From NCBI GenBank assembly GCA_004565275.1, contig SDOX01000110.1, positions 62,246 to 126,245 on the forward strand: DNA of 64,000 bases, written 5' to 3'. Both the position numbers and the translations under genes were made by a program. Source of the stretch: Nannochloropsis salina CCMP1776. Taxonomy: Eukaryota > Sar > Eustigmatophyceae > Eustigmatales > Monodopsidaceae. Of this stretch, positions 23,301 to 35,008 are shown piece by piece. The notes beneath the pieces are model-generated. The model did no database searches. It was not told where the DNA came from and worked only from the letters and a program-made list of their open reading frames with translations. Every line of letters starts with the position of its first letter. Position 1 is the stretch's first letter.

Positions 23301-26300
23301 GGAGAGGGAATCGAAAGGGGATCAGCAGGACAGCCGTCGTGAGGGGGCAGGGAAGGACCGCAAGTTCCCCCGCAGGAGGCGGACGAAGCACAGGCTCAAA
23401 CACATCTCCTTCCCCTCCCTCCTCTTCCTCTTCTGCGCGCTCCCTCTTGCATTGACCCTCCCCCCTGGCACTCACGACAAGCGCCCCATGTCCGTGAAGT
23501 CCCCGGCGAGCAAGTCACTCGCTCCTCCTCCCTCCCCTCCTCCGTCCCCCTCTGCCCCTTCCTGCCCCAGCACCTCCCCCTCGCTCTCCACCGGCCTCTT
23601 CCTCCCTTCCTCCTTCCCTCCCGTCCTTCCCTCCCTCCCTTCCAAGCTCTTTCTCGCGCAATCTGAGGCTCGGGATCCCACTTCTTGTTCCACGTCTAAG
23701 GTGCCTTCCGCCGAAGATCGCCTGGGCCGGTGGGAGGAAGTGCGGGAGGGAGGGAAGGAGGGAGGGAGTGGGGGAGGCGCCACCTTGCGCCATCTGTACG
23801 AGGGGGGAAAGGCGATCCCGCCTTCCTTGAAGTGCCAAAAGACAAGCCGGTCCTTCATCGAGCTGAGGAGGGAGAAGGAGAGGGAGAATGAGAGGAACGT
23901 AGGTGCCGGCGGCAGAATTTCAGGATTTGATCGCCCAGCCTTCATTTTTCCTCCCTCCCTCCTTCCCTCCTTTCCTCCTTCCCTCCATCCAATCATTTCC
24001 CCTCCCTCCCTCCCTCCTCCCCTCCCTTTCTCCCTCCCTGCACTGCCCCCTTCCCGCTTCACGCACCGAATCAGCTCGTCCAGTCGAGGCACCCACTCCC
24101 ACGCCTGCTGCAGCTGCTTTAGCACTGAGGGAGGGAGGAGAAGAGGGCGAGGGAGGGAGCGAGCGTGAGATCACAAGCAACCTTCCTTTCAAGGGTCAGC
24201 TGCCAAAGCTTAATATTCACCGGATAACTAAGATTGCTTCAAGGAAGTAGGATACGCCCAGCCCCATCGAGTCCTTGGGGCAGGGCTCGCCCTGCATCCC
24301 TTCACTCCCACCTTGTCTCCTATCAGAGAAGGAAACCCCCCCACTCTTCACCTACCCTCCGCGTCCTCCTGCGCGGGCGCAGGCACTCCATTCTCCCATT
24401 TGCCTTCCTCGTCCTTCTGCAACGGCGTCAACAACTGTTCGGAATGAGCCCAGAGCGGGAATGAGGCATCAGGCCCCACGTCCTTCACCTCCCTCCCTCT
24501 CTCCCTTCTTCGCCCCCCCACCTTCAGCTCGACGATTTGCCGCCCCTCTTCCGCCCGATTCCGGACGTTGCCCAGCGAGCGGCTGGGACGTAAAGAGGCG
24601 GGGACGGTCCTGGTCTGGGAATCATTCACAGGCGAGGCACAAACACCTCCCTGCTGGGCCCCACGTCCCTCCTTTTCTCCTCCACCCTCTTCCTCTTCCT
24701 CCTCCTCCTCCGCCTCCTCCTCCTCCGCCTCCTCCTCCTCCTCTTCCTCCTCGTCGTCTCCCAACTTCGGGGGCGCCGACGCCATGTGCGCCAGACGGAG
24801 CTTCCGCGACAACCCCTCCCCTCCCTCTTCCCCGCCGTCGCTCCCCACCACCTCGCTTTCCTCCCCAGGTCGGCCCAACATCCTCGCCCCCTCTCTCTCC
24901 TCTGCCCCGTGCCGAGAGATGCTCGAGACGGACGAAGCAAAAGAAATGGTAGAAACCGCCTGGTACCCGCCTTGTCCCTCTGTCGCCCTCTCTTCCCCTT
25001 CTCCTCCTTCGTGCACCTCCCCTTCCCTGACTGTTCCCAACTGCGAGGAGCTACGGGCGTAGGAGAAAGCTGGAAGACTTCCCTGCTTTCCCCCTTCCTT
25101 CCCCCCTACACTTTCTTCCCCTTCCCCAGCCGTCTTCTCGCCGTTGCGAGGTGGAGAGGCGAGGGAGGGAGGGGGAAAGGCAGGGGTCCCGACGGTGGAA
25201 GAGCCCTCGCGTTCCCTCAGTCGCTGGCGAATCCGGTCGAGCATGCTGTGGTTCTGCGCGTTCGACGGCCCGGAAGCGGCGGAGGAGAGGGAGGAGGAGG
25301 AGGAGAGGGAGGAAGAGGAGGAGGAGGAGGAGGAGGAGGAGGTGGAGGTGGTAGAGGTGGGGCGGGATTTTGTGGAGGAGAAGGGAAGGTAGAGGCGAGC
25401 AAACGAGGTTTCGCGCCAATTTCGGAAAGCGGAATGAACGAGTGCCTGCGAAGGATTCAAGGACAAGGGAGCGGCTGCGATTGAGGTGTCCAGCTTCGCG
25501 CATCTTCGCTTTCGGCCGCCCGGCCGCCCTCCCTTCCGCCACTTTTCTCCCTGATCACTCGTATCTTTCTTCCCCCCAACCCAACCTTCCCCCATCCTGT
25601 GCCTAAGCTGAGCAATCATATGTTTTTCTCCCAACCTCCCTCCCTCTTTTCTTACTTTGGACTGACGAGCAGATTTGCTGATGAGCGAAAGCACCTCAGA
25701 GGGCGAGGCAGAGACGCGATAGTTCATGTCACCCAGCAGGATGGCTGGCAGGGGAGGAGAGAGAGGGAAAGGAGGCCAGGAGGAGGGAGGGAGGGAGGGG
25801 TACGAGTAGGGAGATGGTGAGAATGGAGGTTTGCGGCCCGCGGGGGGAATGAGAGGGTGTCTGGCCCGATGGAAAAGAGGCAGGGGAGAAGGCGGGAAAG
25901 CCAGATGGTGAGAATGGAGGTTTGCGGCCCGTGGGGGGAATGAGAGGGTGTCTGGCCCGATGGAAGATGGAGAAGACAGGGGAGAAGGATGGAAGATGGA
26001 GAAGAGGCAGGGGAAAAGGCGGGAAAGCCACGGGACCGACCGTGCGTGTGCTGGTGATGGACGTCGAACTCTTCCGAGTCGTACGTGAGGCTGAGCTCTC
26101 TTAAGGTGGTGCAGGCATCCTGTGGGAAGAAAGGCGGAAGGAGAGGGGGGGCATTCGGGGAGGGGCAAACGCCCGAGGAAGAGAGAGGGGGAAGCAGCGA
26201 GGTAGATGGTAAGGGCGGCGATGTAGGAGGAGAGAGAAAGCTTTCGGGAGCGGAGACCGAGGGTGACACATGGCGATACGGCAGGGGAGAAGAGGGGAGG

Positions 26301-28582
26301 GATGGTGCCGTACGGGAATCCAGTCCCTCCGTGTCTCCCCTTCCCTCTTGCCTCCCTGTTCTCAGAGTTCTCGTCCTCCCTCCCTTGTCTCTTTCACCTG
26401 TTTCAACCCCTCTTCTTTCTCCCTCCTTCCCTCCCTCCCTCCCTCCATCCCTTCCTTGAGACCTCGCGTGCGTGTTGCACCTATTGACCCCACGCCACTT
26501 CCCTCCCTTTCCCCCGCCCATCTTATCCATCTACCCCCTACAAACCCCACGACGCTTCAGCTTTGAAGCCGGGGTCCGTCTCAATATCGCGCACTCCCTT
26601 TCTCCCTTCCTCCCTCCCTCCCTCGCCCTCTCCCTACCTTATTCCTCTTGGTCACTCGATTCCTCCCTTTCGAATCCGAGGCAAAGTGGGCCGTGATGAC
26701 AGCCAAAGAGGTGTCGAAATACCGGAGCGAGAGCCCCACCATGCCTGTGCAGGATAAGGAAAGGAGGAAGGAAGCGAGGGAGGGACGGAAGGAGGGGATA
26801 GGGAAAGAAGTGCAGGAGAAGGATTTGAGGAAGGGAGGAAGGGAGGGATGGAGTAGAGGCTCAGAGGAACGAAGGGCGCGTACGGAAAATTTTGGCAGTA
26901 GCTCTCCCCGCCCTCCCTTTCGCCCTCCTCCCTCACCTTTGTTGGCGGCTCGGCCCATGGGTCCGAGGCTGACTCCCGTCGCGACTCGATTGACGGCCCC
27001 CTTTTGGACCTGACAAGAGGGAAGGAGGGGGGGAAGGAGGGAGGGAAGGAGGGAAGGGAGAGGGGGATAAGAAGGCGTGGATAAACGAGAGGAAGTAACG
27101 CATAAGGAGACATGTTAGAAAACTTCAACATTTGATTCACGTGACGATCATCAATTGCACTTGACAGGACGAACGAGCGGACAAAAGGACAGTGAATGGG
27201 GGAGGGAGGGAAGGAGGAAGGGCCGCGGGACAAGGCACCTGGAAAGCCCCCTCGAGCACGTCCTTGCTTCGGACGAAGATGGTGATAGCGATGAGGCCAT
27301 GCAGCACGCGAGCGTCCCCTATTTCGGCGCCAAACTGAGAGTAACTATCTGGGCCTATGGGGTGGAGGAAAGAGGGAAGGCGCGAAGCAGGGCCGGAGGA
27401 AATGAAGAGCGTGGTTTACTTTGCGTGCCCGCACTGTCTTTGCCTTGGGACGTCGAGTGGGACAGGGATAGAGCAGAAAAAGCGAGGGTATCCAGGAAGA
27501 CGACAAGAAACAGAAAAGAATGCTCACAAAGATGAGGGCGTCTACATCCCTGAACGTCGGCACCAAGCCCTCTGCCCCTTCCTCCCCCCCTTCCTCCCCC
27601 CCTTCCTCTCCCCCCTTCCTCCCCCCCTTCCTCCTCCCCTTCCTACCCAGGTACTCCCGTAAGGCCTTCCGGAGCTCCCTCAGACAAGCGCATTCCTGCA
27701 CTCCCACCACCTACAGGCACGTCGGGAAGGAGGGGTTCGAAAGAAAGGGGGGAGAGGAAGCGGGGAGAGGGCCACACGAATGTCGCGTGATCAGCTCGCA
27801 CGTTTTACCGAAGCGGTCATCGCCCCCTGTACTTCCTCCCTCCCTCCTTCCTTCGTTCCCTCCCTTCCTCCCGGTCCACATACGTATAGGTCATAGCCCA
27901 AAGGAATCCACTTCGCGAGCAGCCGTGGGACCTCCCGCCCGCCCTCCCTCCCTTCCCCTCCCCCCGCCTCCATCTCGCCCTCCTCTGTGCTTGGCAGCGT
28001 GACTGTTCGGAACGAAGCCGGGTGAGACGAGACGTTTTCATTTCCACGGTACATCAGAATGCTTCTTTGTTCTCCCCCCTTTTCCCTCTTCTGCCTACCT
28101 GTCCGCTGCAGGGCGCATTCCAATTCCTTCTCTGCCCAGCCCCCGCCCATGTTCCATGTCGAGGCGAATACTCGGACTTTATTCGGGCTTTTATTCGCGG
28201 GGTGTCCCATTTGCGAGGATGAAGGGAGGGATGGATGGGGGGGGAGAGGGAGCTTGGGTTCCGGGGGGAGGGAGGCGTCCGAGGTGGCTGTCAGCGACTG
28301 CGGGAGGAGGATGAGGGGGAAGGAGGGGGAAGAAGGCGGGAAAGTGGAGAGCGGATGGAAGGATAGAGAAGGAATCTGAGCCAAGCGATCCCATTGCTCA
28401 AGGTATTCCTATCAAAGGACTTTTGCCTTCCTCCGTTCCCTCCCTCCCTTTCTCCCCCCCTCCCTACCTTGGCGAGGCGCTTCCGAATACGACGAACCCG
28501 CTTTTCCAGCTGCTTGGCCTCCTGTTCTGGACTCAGGGAAGATCGGGCAGATCCTACCCGGAAGCTCTTCCCGATCGACGAC
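20325..28582 (-). CDS. Inositol polyphosphate 5-phosphatase with long insertion and C-terminal beta-rich domain
   Basis: Removes the 5-phosphate from phosphoinositides or inositol phosphates. Exons (complement): 28582-28468, 28408-28099, 28002-27884, 27710-27647, 27571-27528, 27334-27239, 27009-26937, 26744-26638, 26119-26041, 25744-25656, 25445-24356, 24124-24067, 23862-23476, 23290-23214, 23012-22908, 22745-22687, 22455-22266, 22083-21926, 21545-21252, 21105-21039, 20980-20797, 20565-20325. Phases agree, giving about 1335 residues. Catalytic-domain landmarks: FASTWNMGG, YDLYVVGVQEC, GLIAITIFVR, AANKGMVGLSLRYF, TAHFASDSK, DVHHQHTHAILLGDMNYRV, FKEGGIAFPPSYRW, PSYTDRVL, DHRPVCAALDL. A Ser/Glu-rich insertion (exon 25445-24356) splits the domain. 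PSYTDRVL replaces the usual PSWCDRVL. After the catalytic domain, SLADDLVLFHIYLGRP, GGPYEVTVLFPLVSEDP and DLGQAVIPIALGF suggest a C2- or ASH-like sandwich, unproven. The first exon here opens in phase 2, so the true N-terminus is upstream and unresolved. It may be joined to the receptor gene. Confidence 0.88.
24684..24764 (-). repeat. Poly-Glu coding low-complexity tract in the 5-phosphatase
   Basis: CCT/TCC repeats on the + strand read as a Glu/Ala run on the coding strand. A GGA-type run at about 25280-25365 (+) reads as poly-Ser near the other end of the same large exon. Both lie in the insertion between GDMNYR and the FPPSYRW segment. Confidence 0.8.
25812..25990. repeat. Intronic tandem duplication, about 91-base unit
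   Basis: AGATGGTGAGAATGG starts at 25812 and again at 25903, followed by near-identical sequence. The copies differ by point changes and a small length change. They lie wholly inside the 5-phosphatase intron between exons 26119-26041 and 25744-25656. Confidence 0.85.
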
Positions 28583-28640
28583 TAAGGTAGGGAGGGAAGG
28601 AAAAGGGGGGAAAGGAGGGAGGAAGGGCCCAGGCGGCCGA

Positions 28641-28740
28641 CAAGTGAGGGTGAAAGAGAAAGAAAAGGTTCCGAGAAAAGACCGGGAGCCAAGTGAGGGT
28701 GAAAGAGAAAGGTTAGGTTCCGAGAAAAAAGACCGGGAGC
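28641..28740. repeat. Tandem duplication, about 49-base unit, between receptor and phosphatase exons
   Basis: CAAGTGAGGGTGAAAGAGAA starts at 28641 and at 28690, each running to GACCGGGAGC. It lies just upstream (in gene direction) of the first secure phosphatase exon, in the stretch where the join to the receptor is unclear. Confidence 0.85.
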
Positions 28741-28873
28741 CCGCCGTCCGCAAACCCATTGATTAACGGACACGGGGGCTGGTTCACATCCACGCACACA
28801 CCTCCCCTCCTTCCGTTCCCCCCCTCCCTCCCCTTCCCCCGGGCCCCGCTCTGTCCCTTCCTCCCCCGCTCAC

Positions 28874-31800
28874 CCGGAAGGCAGCCAGGCTGGTCATCCT
28901 CCCCTCCTTTTCCCTGCCCGGCTTGGCCCCTCCGGCTCGCTTTCCTTGTGCACCGTTCCGGACCAGGGTCGCAGAGACCTCCCTCCCAAGGGCACCCACA
29001 GCTGTGTTGGCGGGTGATAAAATGCTTCTCAAAAGGTAGCTCCTCGAACCCTTTATTCCTCCTGCCGTCCTACGGTATCCTCCATATTTCGCTTCCACCA
29101 TCATCCACCACGTGACAAATTGTGCCCAGGGGGAGCGCCTCCCTCCCTCCTTCCTTGCCTTCCTTCCAGGCCACGCACCTGCTCCCTCCCCTCCCCGTGC
29201 CTCCTCTTGAAGGGGCTTGCGAGGCCCCATCCGACAAGACAGGCACACGTTGCCTTGGCGTAGCGAAGCCCACAGGCGGCCGAAATAGCCCTGCAGACAA
29301 GGAGAGCGAGGGGAGGAGGGAGACGTGGAACAGGAAGAAGAGTGAGGAGAGACTCCGTGAAGAATCAACGGAGATCTCTCTGAGGGATGCCGACGCGAGC
29401 AGGGAGGAAGGAGGGAGGGATATAGGGAGGGAGGGATACAGGGAGGAAGGTACCTGGAACAGATTCCCAAGAATGATCGCGTCCATCAGTCCGATGCTCC
29501 TGGGTGGGGATGGAGACCAACAGGGAAAGAGAGGGGGTTTGACGAGGAAGATGGACTCAGCCGGGACCTTATGTGGGCCAAGGCAAGAGGGAGAGAGGAG
29601 GAAAGGAAGCGGGAAACGGGAGAGGGCGGGACAGAGGGAGGGAAGGAGGAGGCGGTACCGAAGGCAGATGATGCGAATGGTGGAAAGCCAGACGGGGGGC
29701 AGCTGTCCGGTGAAGAAAAGAGTCCAGGTGACGATATCTAAACCCAGCGCCAAGCCCCACGTGAAGGAGACAATGAAACAGATCCGCATGAGGCGTTCGA
29801 CCACGAGCTGGGAGGGAGGGAGGGAGGGAGGGAGGGAAAGAGGGGAAGCGAGGCGTAAATTGGAGGATGGGAAAGCGTGTGCCACTCGGAACTTCCCTGC
29901 TCCCTCCCGTCCTCGTTTCCTCCCTCCCCACCTTGAAACGCCCCGTCTCCACTCCGGGAGGCAAAGCGGCTGGGGGAGCCCTGGTGCTGGTGCTCCTGAG
30001 AAGAAGAGGGAGGCACGGGGGCAGGGAGGAGGGGGGAGGACGAGGAGACAGAGGGTTGTGAGTCGCAGCTAGGAGTGTGGTCTCCGCTGCTGAGATTGCC
30101 TTTTCATATCTCGCTCCCTTCCTGTCGTCCCTCCAATCACTCCAGCTGTGGTTAAGTTTGATCACACCCCATCCCGAGTCGGTTTCTGGCCCTCCCCACC
30201 CTTTCCTCTCCCTTACTCGGGCTTGGCAAAAGCGCGGTAGAGGGAGGCGCGAATGAACGAGGAGACTTGGGTTGCGGGGAGGCGGGGAAGACCGCTGGGC
30301 ATGCTGGAGGATGAGAGGGGAAAGAGAGGAGGCAGGGTAAGAGGGATGGGGCGAGGAAGGGAACGAGGAGATGAAGGCGGGGGGACCAAGGAGGAATGGG
30401 GAGGCCCGAGAGAAAGGGAGCCAGGAAGGGAGGGGCACAGGGGGTCAGGGGGAGGCAGAGGGAGCGTGTGTGGATACGGGCCAAGGAATGGAAAAGAGCG
30501 AGGGTCGGATAGAAGGGTACCGTCCGGGCGAGCTTGCCGCTCTAGGAAGGCTCGTTAAGGGAGTGGGGGAGGCGCGGGATGCAGCGGGAAAAGGACGCTC
30601 CCCGGCACCGTCCTTCTCGGAGTTAAGGTGGCGAGGGGGCGAGGTCGCGTCGGCCCTCGTCGTGACGACCACCATCTCGCGTCCCCCCTCCTGGCTCTCC
30701 TCCAGGCAGTGCCCGACGTCCTCCTCCTGACTGCTGTGCATGGGCCGACTCTCTGACCTGTGGTGCCGACAGAGAGGTTTGAGACACCCCAGAGCTCCTC
30801 CATCTCCTCTCTCTCGCACCCTGGGTTGAACTGCTGGTATCACCGTGCTGGCCTCCCTCCTCCCTCCCTCTTCTCCTCCTTCCCACCCTCCCTCCCTCAC
30901 CCGACTTCACTGCTGCTCGCCCCTGCGCGCGTGGAAGGATAATCCGTGGCATTGCCTAGACCGGCTTGGGAGATTGAAAGAGGAGGGGAGGGAGGAAAGG
31001 AGGAAGGGAGGGAGGGAAGGAGGGGATGGAAACGTGAAGAAAGGCTTCAGGGTGGTCCTCCCGCCGCCTTCTTCTTCTTCTCCCGTATGCTCTCCTCCCT
31101 TTCCACTACGCCATTCCCCTTCCCCATTCCCCTTCCCCATCCTCATGCGCTGCTATACCCAGTGCGGCCCTCAAGCCCTCCCTCCCCCCCTTCCTCTCGC
31201 CCTCTATCCTTTCCTCACCATGAAGAGCGCGGCCGGTCAACCAGTACCACCGCAACATGGCAATCAAGGTCACCGGGACTAAGTGAAGAGGGGGAGGGGT
31301 GGGTGAATGTGTACGAGGGGTGGGAGAAGGAGGGGGAAGAGAGAGAAGGAGAAAAATAGCGCGATCAGGATGACGGGCACGAAGGAAGAGGGGCGGACCA
31401 ATGGGCAAGGAGAGGGGGCAAGGAGGGAAGGGAGGTACCGATGCCAACGTCGTAGGACATGATGGAGACGATGAGGGCGTATTTCGAGCGGCTCCGAAGG
31501 ATGAGGTAGCGTAGCAGGGTGATGAGCATGGAGGATATGACCTGAGTAGGCGGGCGAGGGAAAGTCGGAGGAAAAGGGCCGGTGAGCAGGAAAGGGAGGA
31601 GTGGAGGGGAGGGGAGGAGGGAGGGGAGGAGGGAGGGGAGGAGAGCAAAGGAGGAGGGGAAAAGGGAGAGAGGGAATGAGGGAGATGCAAGGGCTCTCGA
31701 CCTGATCGGGGACTCGACGACGACGGAGGCGTGACGCAGAGAGCTTGAGGACAATCCAGCAATACATACAGTAGGCGATCGTCGCGTGCCAAAAAATGAT

Positions 31801-33303
31801 GAGGGTGCCGAGCGTCTAATAGGGCAGAAAGGGGTAATCAATACATAAGTTTATATGTATCTGATGGCGAGTAAGTATATATCCGTATTGTTTGCACCAA
31901 TGCACCTGCCTAGAGCACGTCCCTTAAACCCTTTCCCTCCTTCCTCTTCCTTCTCTCTCCTTCCCTTCCACCCCCCCTCTCTCCCCTCCTGTTCACCTCT
32001 CGAAAAAGCCGGTAGTAGATGATGGGCGCCAGATCGTTAATGTGAAATGCCTCCTTCGAGTGCATTACGTTGTGGAGCTTGAAGGACAGCGGCGCTCCCT
32101 AGGATAGAAAAAAATGAAAGCGCAGTTGGGCAGGAGAGGAGGAACGAATGAGCTCCTTTGGGGGGGCTTCGATCACTCTCTCTATATACATGCTCGCAAT
32201 ATACACCTCCCCTGCATCTCCCCCCTCCAATCAGCTTGTCCGCGTATCCGATGATCCCTCATCCTTCCTCATCGCCATCCCCTCACCGTGCCGTCCAGGG
32301 CCAAGACCACATCCGGAATGTGATAGAGGAGGTCGAATACAAAGAGGACCATCACCTGCAGGCAGGCGTCCAGGAAAATGGAGGGGAGGACGCGTGGGCA
32401 ACAAGGCCAGGGGGCGAATCACTCCGCCTCCCTCCCTCCCTCCCTCCCTCCCTCCCTCCCGCCCTACCAAATACTTGACGAGGCGGCCGATAGCCGTGTC
32501 GGTGGATTGCTTCTTACGGAGCACCTTGGCGAGCATGCGGACGAGGCACACGGTCACCGCCGTGATAGATAGCACCGAGACCAGGAACATGGTCAGATTC
32601 TGCGAGCACCACTCGCCTGGGTGGGGGGAAGGAGGGAGGGAGGGAGGCCTTGTGAAGAAGGGAGGGAGGGAGACGCTGAAGGGATGGGTCGCCCGGCATT
32701 TTCACGCCGCCCTCGTCCCCCTGGCCCTTCCATCTTCTGTCATCCTCTTCCCTTCCTCCCTGGCACAGCAAGCCTGCAGTCCTTTCTCTTCCCAAGGGAC
32801 GGCTCACGTACGGGGGGAGCACAGGTTTTCGATGCGAAAGCGGGCGAAGGCAAGTCGAGGTTCCGTTTCCCCCTAGCAGCGACAAGGAGGGAGGGGACAT
32901 AGAGAGAGGGAAGGAAGGAAGGAGGAGAGCAGAATGATGAAAAAGAGTGCGAGTAGACTAGTCCGTGACACAGCCTCACAGCAATGACCTATGGTGTCAG
33001 GCGTCGGTGGGCCAAATAAGGGAAGCCGGAAAGAGACTTCCAAGGGAAAGAGGGTAATCGTGTCAATGCAATCCTGCCTACCTCCCTTCTCACGTGTGCA
33101 TGTGTGGGCGACAAAATTTGCCGCCAGTCCCTTTGATCTCCTCCACCGCGCAAAAACCGCATCTTTACGTCATTCTCCGATGGAATGGCATGCGAAATGC
33201 CCCGAGTACCCCGCAATTGCGAGAGGGGTACAGGGGGGGTGGAGATTGGGAGCGAAGAATTGGTCGACGGGGGAAACCCAGGGTCCGCTGCACGGGAATG
33301 CAT
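28874..33303 (-). CDS. Seven-transmembrane GPCR-like receptor, possible N-terminal part of a receptor-phosphatase fusion
   Basis: Exons with agreeing phases (complement): 33303-33094, 32872-32812, 32616-32468, 32355-32287, 32098-31997, 31815-31702, 31541-31439, 31278-31219, 30955-30901. A Ser-rich loop of uncertain splicing (about 30840-29900) follows, then an exon starting at 29807, SIGLMDAIILGNLFQ (about 29500-29460) and a tail starting at 29290. Membrane segments: NLTMFLVSVLSITAVTVCLV, VMVLFVFDLLYHIPDVVLAL, TLGTLIIFWHATIAYCMYCW, KYALIVSIMSYDVGIVPVTL, then after the loop MRICFIVSFTWGLALGLDIV and VWLSTIRIICLRSIGLMDAI. GLMDAIILGNLFQGYFGRLW resembles GPCR helix 7 plus helix 8, and RLRRRRVPDQ resembles a cytoplasmic loop. 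The C-tail stays open past LLRSILSPANTAVGALG to a candidate donor at 28873-28872. The fit to a named GPCR class is not established. The lower boundary given is that candidate donor; the unspliced frame closes at 28784. The start could also be an internal ATG about 45 residues further on. Confidence 0.62.
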
Positions 33304-35008
33304 CCTCTACCACCAATGTTGGCACGAAAATTATGCTGCAGAGCACGTTGGAGCCGTGAAGAGTGCCTGCAGCCCGTGAATCTTCCCCAACTGACTTCGA
33401 CTGTGTCGTCGGCGCCTTTGGCCGCCTATTGAGAAATCAGCGCCGACAATGGACGGAATGTGGTATATTCCGCCTACGTTTTTCTGTGCAGGCTGTGTTG
33501 GGGTGGGAGGGGGACGGCATTGCATGAAGCGTTTTTAGGGGCGTGGCCCACGATGGAAGAGGTCATATGCTGGCTGCTTGCGAAGAAGGGAGTCTTTAGT
33601 CCTCATCCTACTCCTACATACATCTATGAATTTTCCAAATGGTGTCCCAAAATGGGTTCTGGCACTAGATGCTTGCACAAAACGTCGTCGCTCTCGCTTT
33701 GCCTCGCTTCCCTCCTGACCTCCTCCTTGCCCAAGATCATGTGGGTGGGCACACTAGTCTACAGCCCAAAATTTATGAGGCTACGCTTCCTGTTACATTC
33801 AATTGAGCCCTCAAAGTAAAGATAGAGACGTCACTTCGAACCACGTTTCTTGGTTCAATCATCTCGCTCGCTCGTCTCATTTCACATTTTCATGGCCAAG
33901 ACAGTGCAAATCCATGTCCGAGCCTGGTAATGTATTAATTCAACCCATGCAAGTGGGCTTCAGCACTGAAAAAGTAGGCCCAAAAATTGAAGAAGGTATT
34001 ACACTGCGCTGAACAGAGTGCCTTTTAAGACATGGCGGTTCAATTTGACTAGATGCTTCATAGACATTTGACGAGATGCTTGCGCTTTCATAGCCCGGTC
34101 GAGAAACAACAGCTAGTACGCTCACGAGAAGGACATGTGAAACATAAAACCTTTTTTTCAAATACATAAGACAAGAAGTCTATGCCGCTTTCCTTTGTCC
34201 ATAACGGGGCGAGTGCGAGTCAGGGGCGAATCAGTGCCTACCTAGTTGCTTGTCGGGGGAATTCCGGCGACCTCGCTCCGGGTAGCCTTGTACGAGACTC
34301 GCTGTGGGAAGGGAGGGTGACACAACAGGGCTTGGCCTCCATTTACTAAGTGGTGGCTACAAACTGAAATTTTAATTAGCATTTATGAACTTAAATAGCT
34401 CGAACCTGTGTCGCGCCTCCATCATGATGACGAAGTGACATATGAATTTAGAACCACAACCCCCCGGCAATTTTTGTGACGGCGCGAGAATAAGCTTGTA
34501 TACCACGCATATTGATACCAAGTGAAGTTTGACCTTCTACAAATGATTCAATTGCAGTATGTATGTGTCTCCCGCTGCCTGAGGAACAATCGGGCACTGT
34601 AGAAACGTAAAGAAGGAGCCTTATGGGATTTTAAATGATTTTTATGAGCAAGATCAAGGTCTTGATACTACTTCTGCCGCGCACGATCTAATTGCCTCAC
34701 AGGGTATGTAACTATGGAGTACAGAGCAGAGAGCATCCTCATGGGAAAGTATTGCTGGGTCACCGCTTCTTTCTTTTGCTGGCGTTTGTATCACTTATAA
34801 AGATCTTTGCCTAACTTTCATTCCTGTCTCGATGAAAAGTTGCTTTTTCAAACCTCAACCGGATGTTATGATTTGTCAAGTTTGACATAGGTTCCTCAAA
34901 TTTCCAAACTTTCCTCCTGATTATCGTATTCCGCCATCTTGGGTCAAAGAAAAGGGGAATCTCCGTACACTCCTGGTCTGCCTCGTCACCTACCCTTCTT
35001 GTTCCTCC
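33304..35008. other. Intergenic; transition into an AT-richer block
   Basis: It begins GC-rich upstream of the receptor gene and becomes AT-richer from about 33800. No domain is recognised in short frames such as 33460-33819 (+) or 33331-33525 (-). The 34200-35000 part has stops in every frame. Confidence 0.5.

Noticed and set aside
28874-28897. Eight-codon first exon (MTSLAAFR) for the 5-phosphatase
   Set aside because: The donor is good, but the exon ends in phase 0 while the next secure exon needs phase 2. The same bases are also open in the receptor tail.
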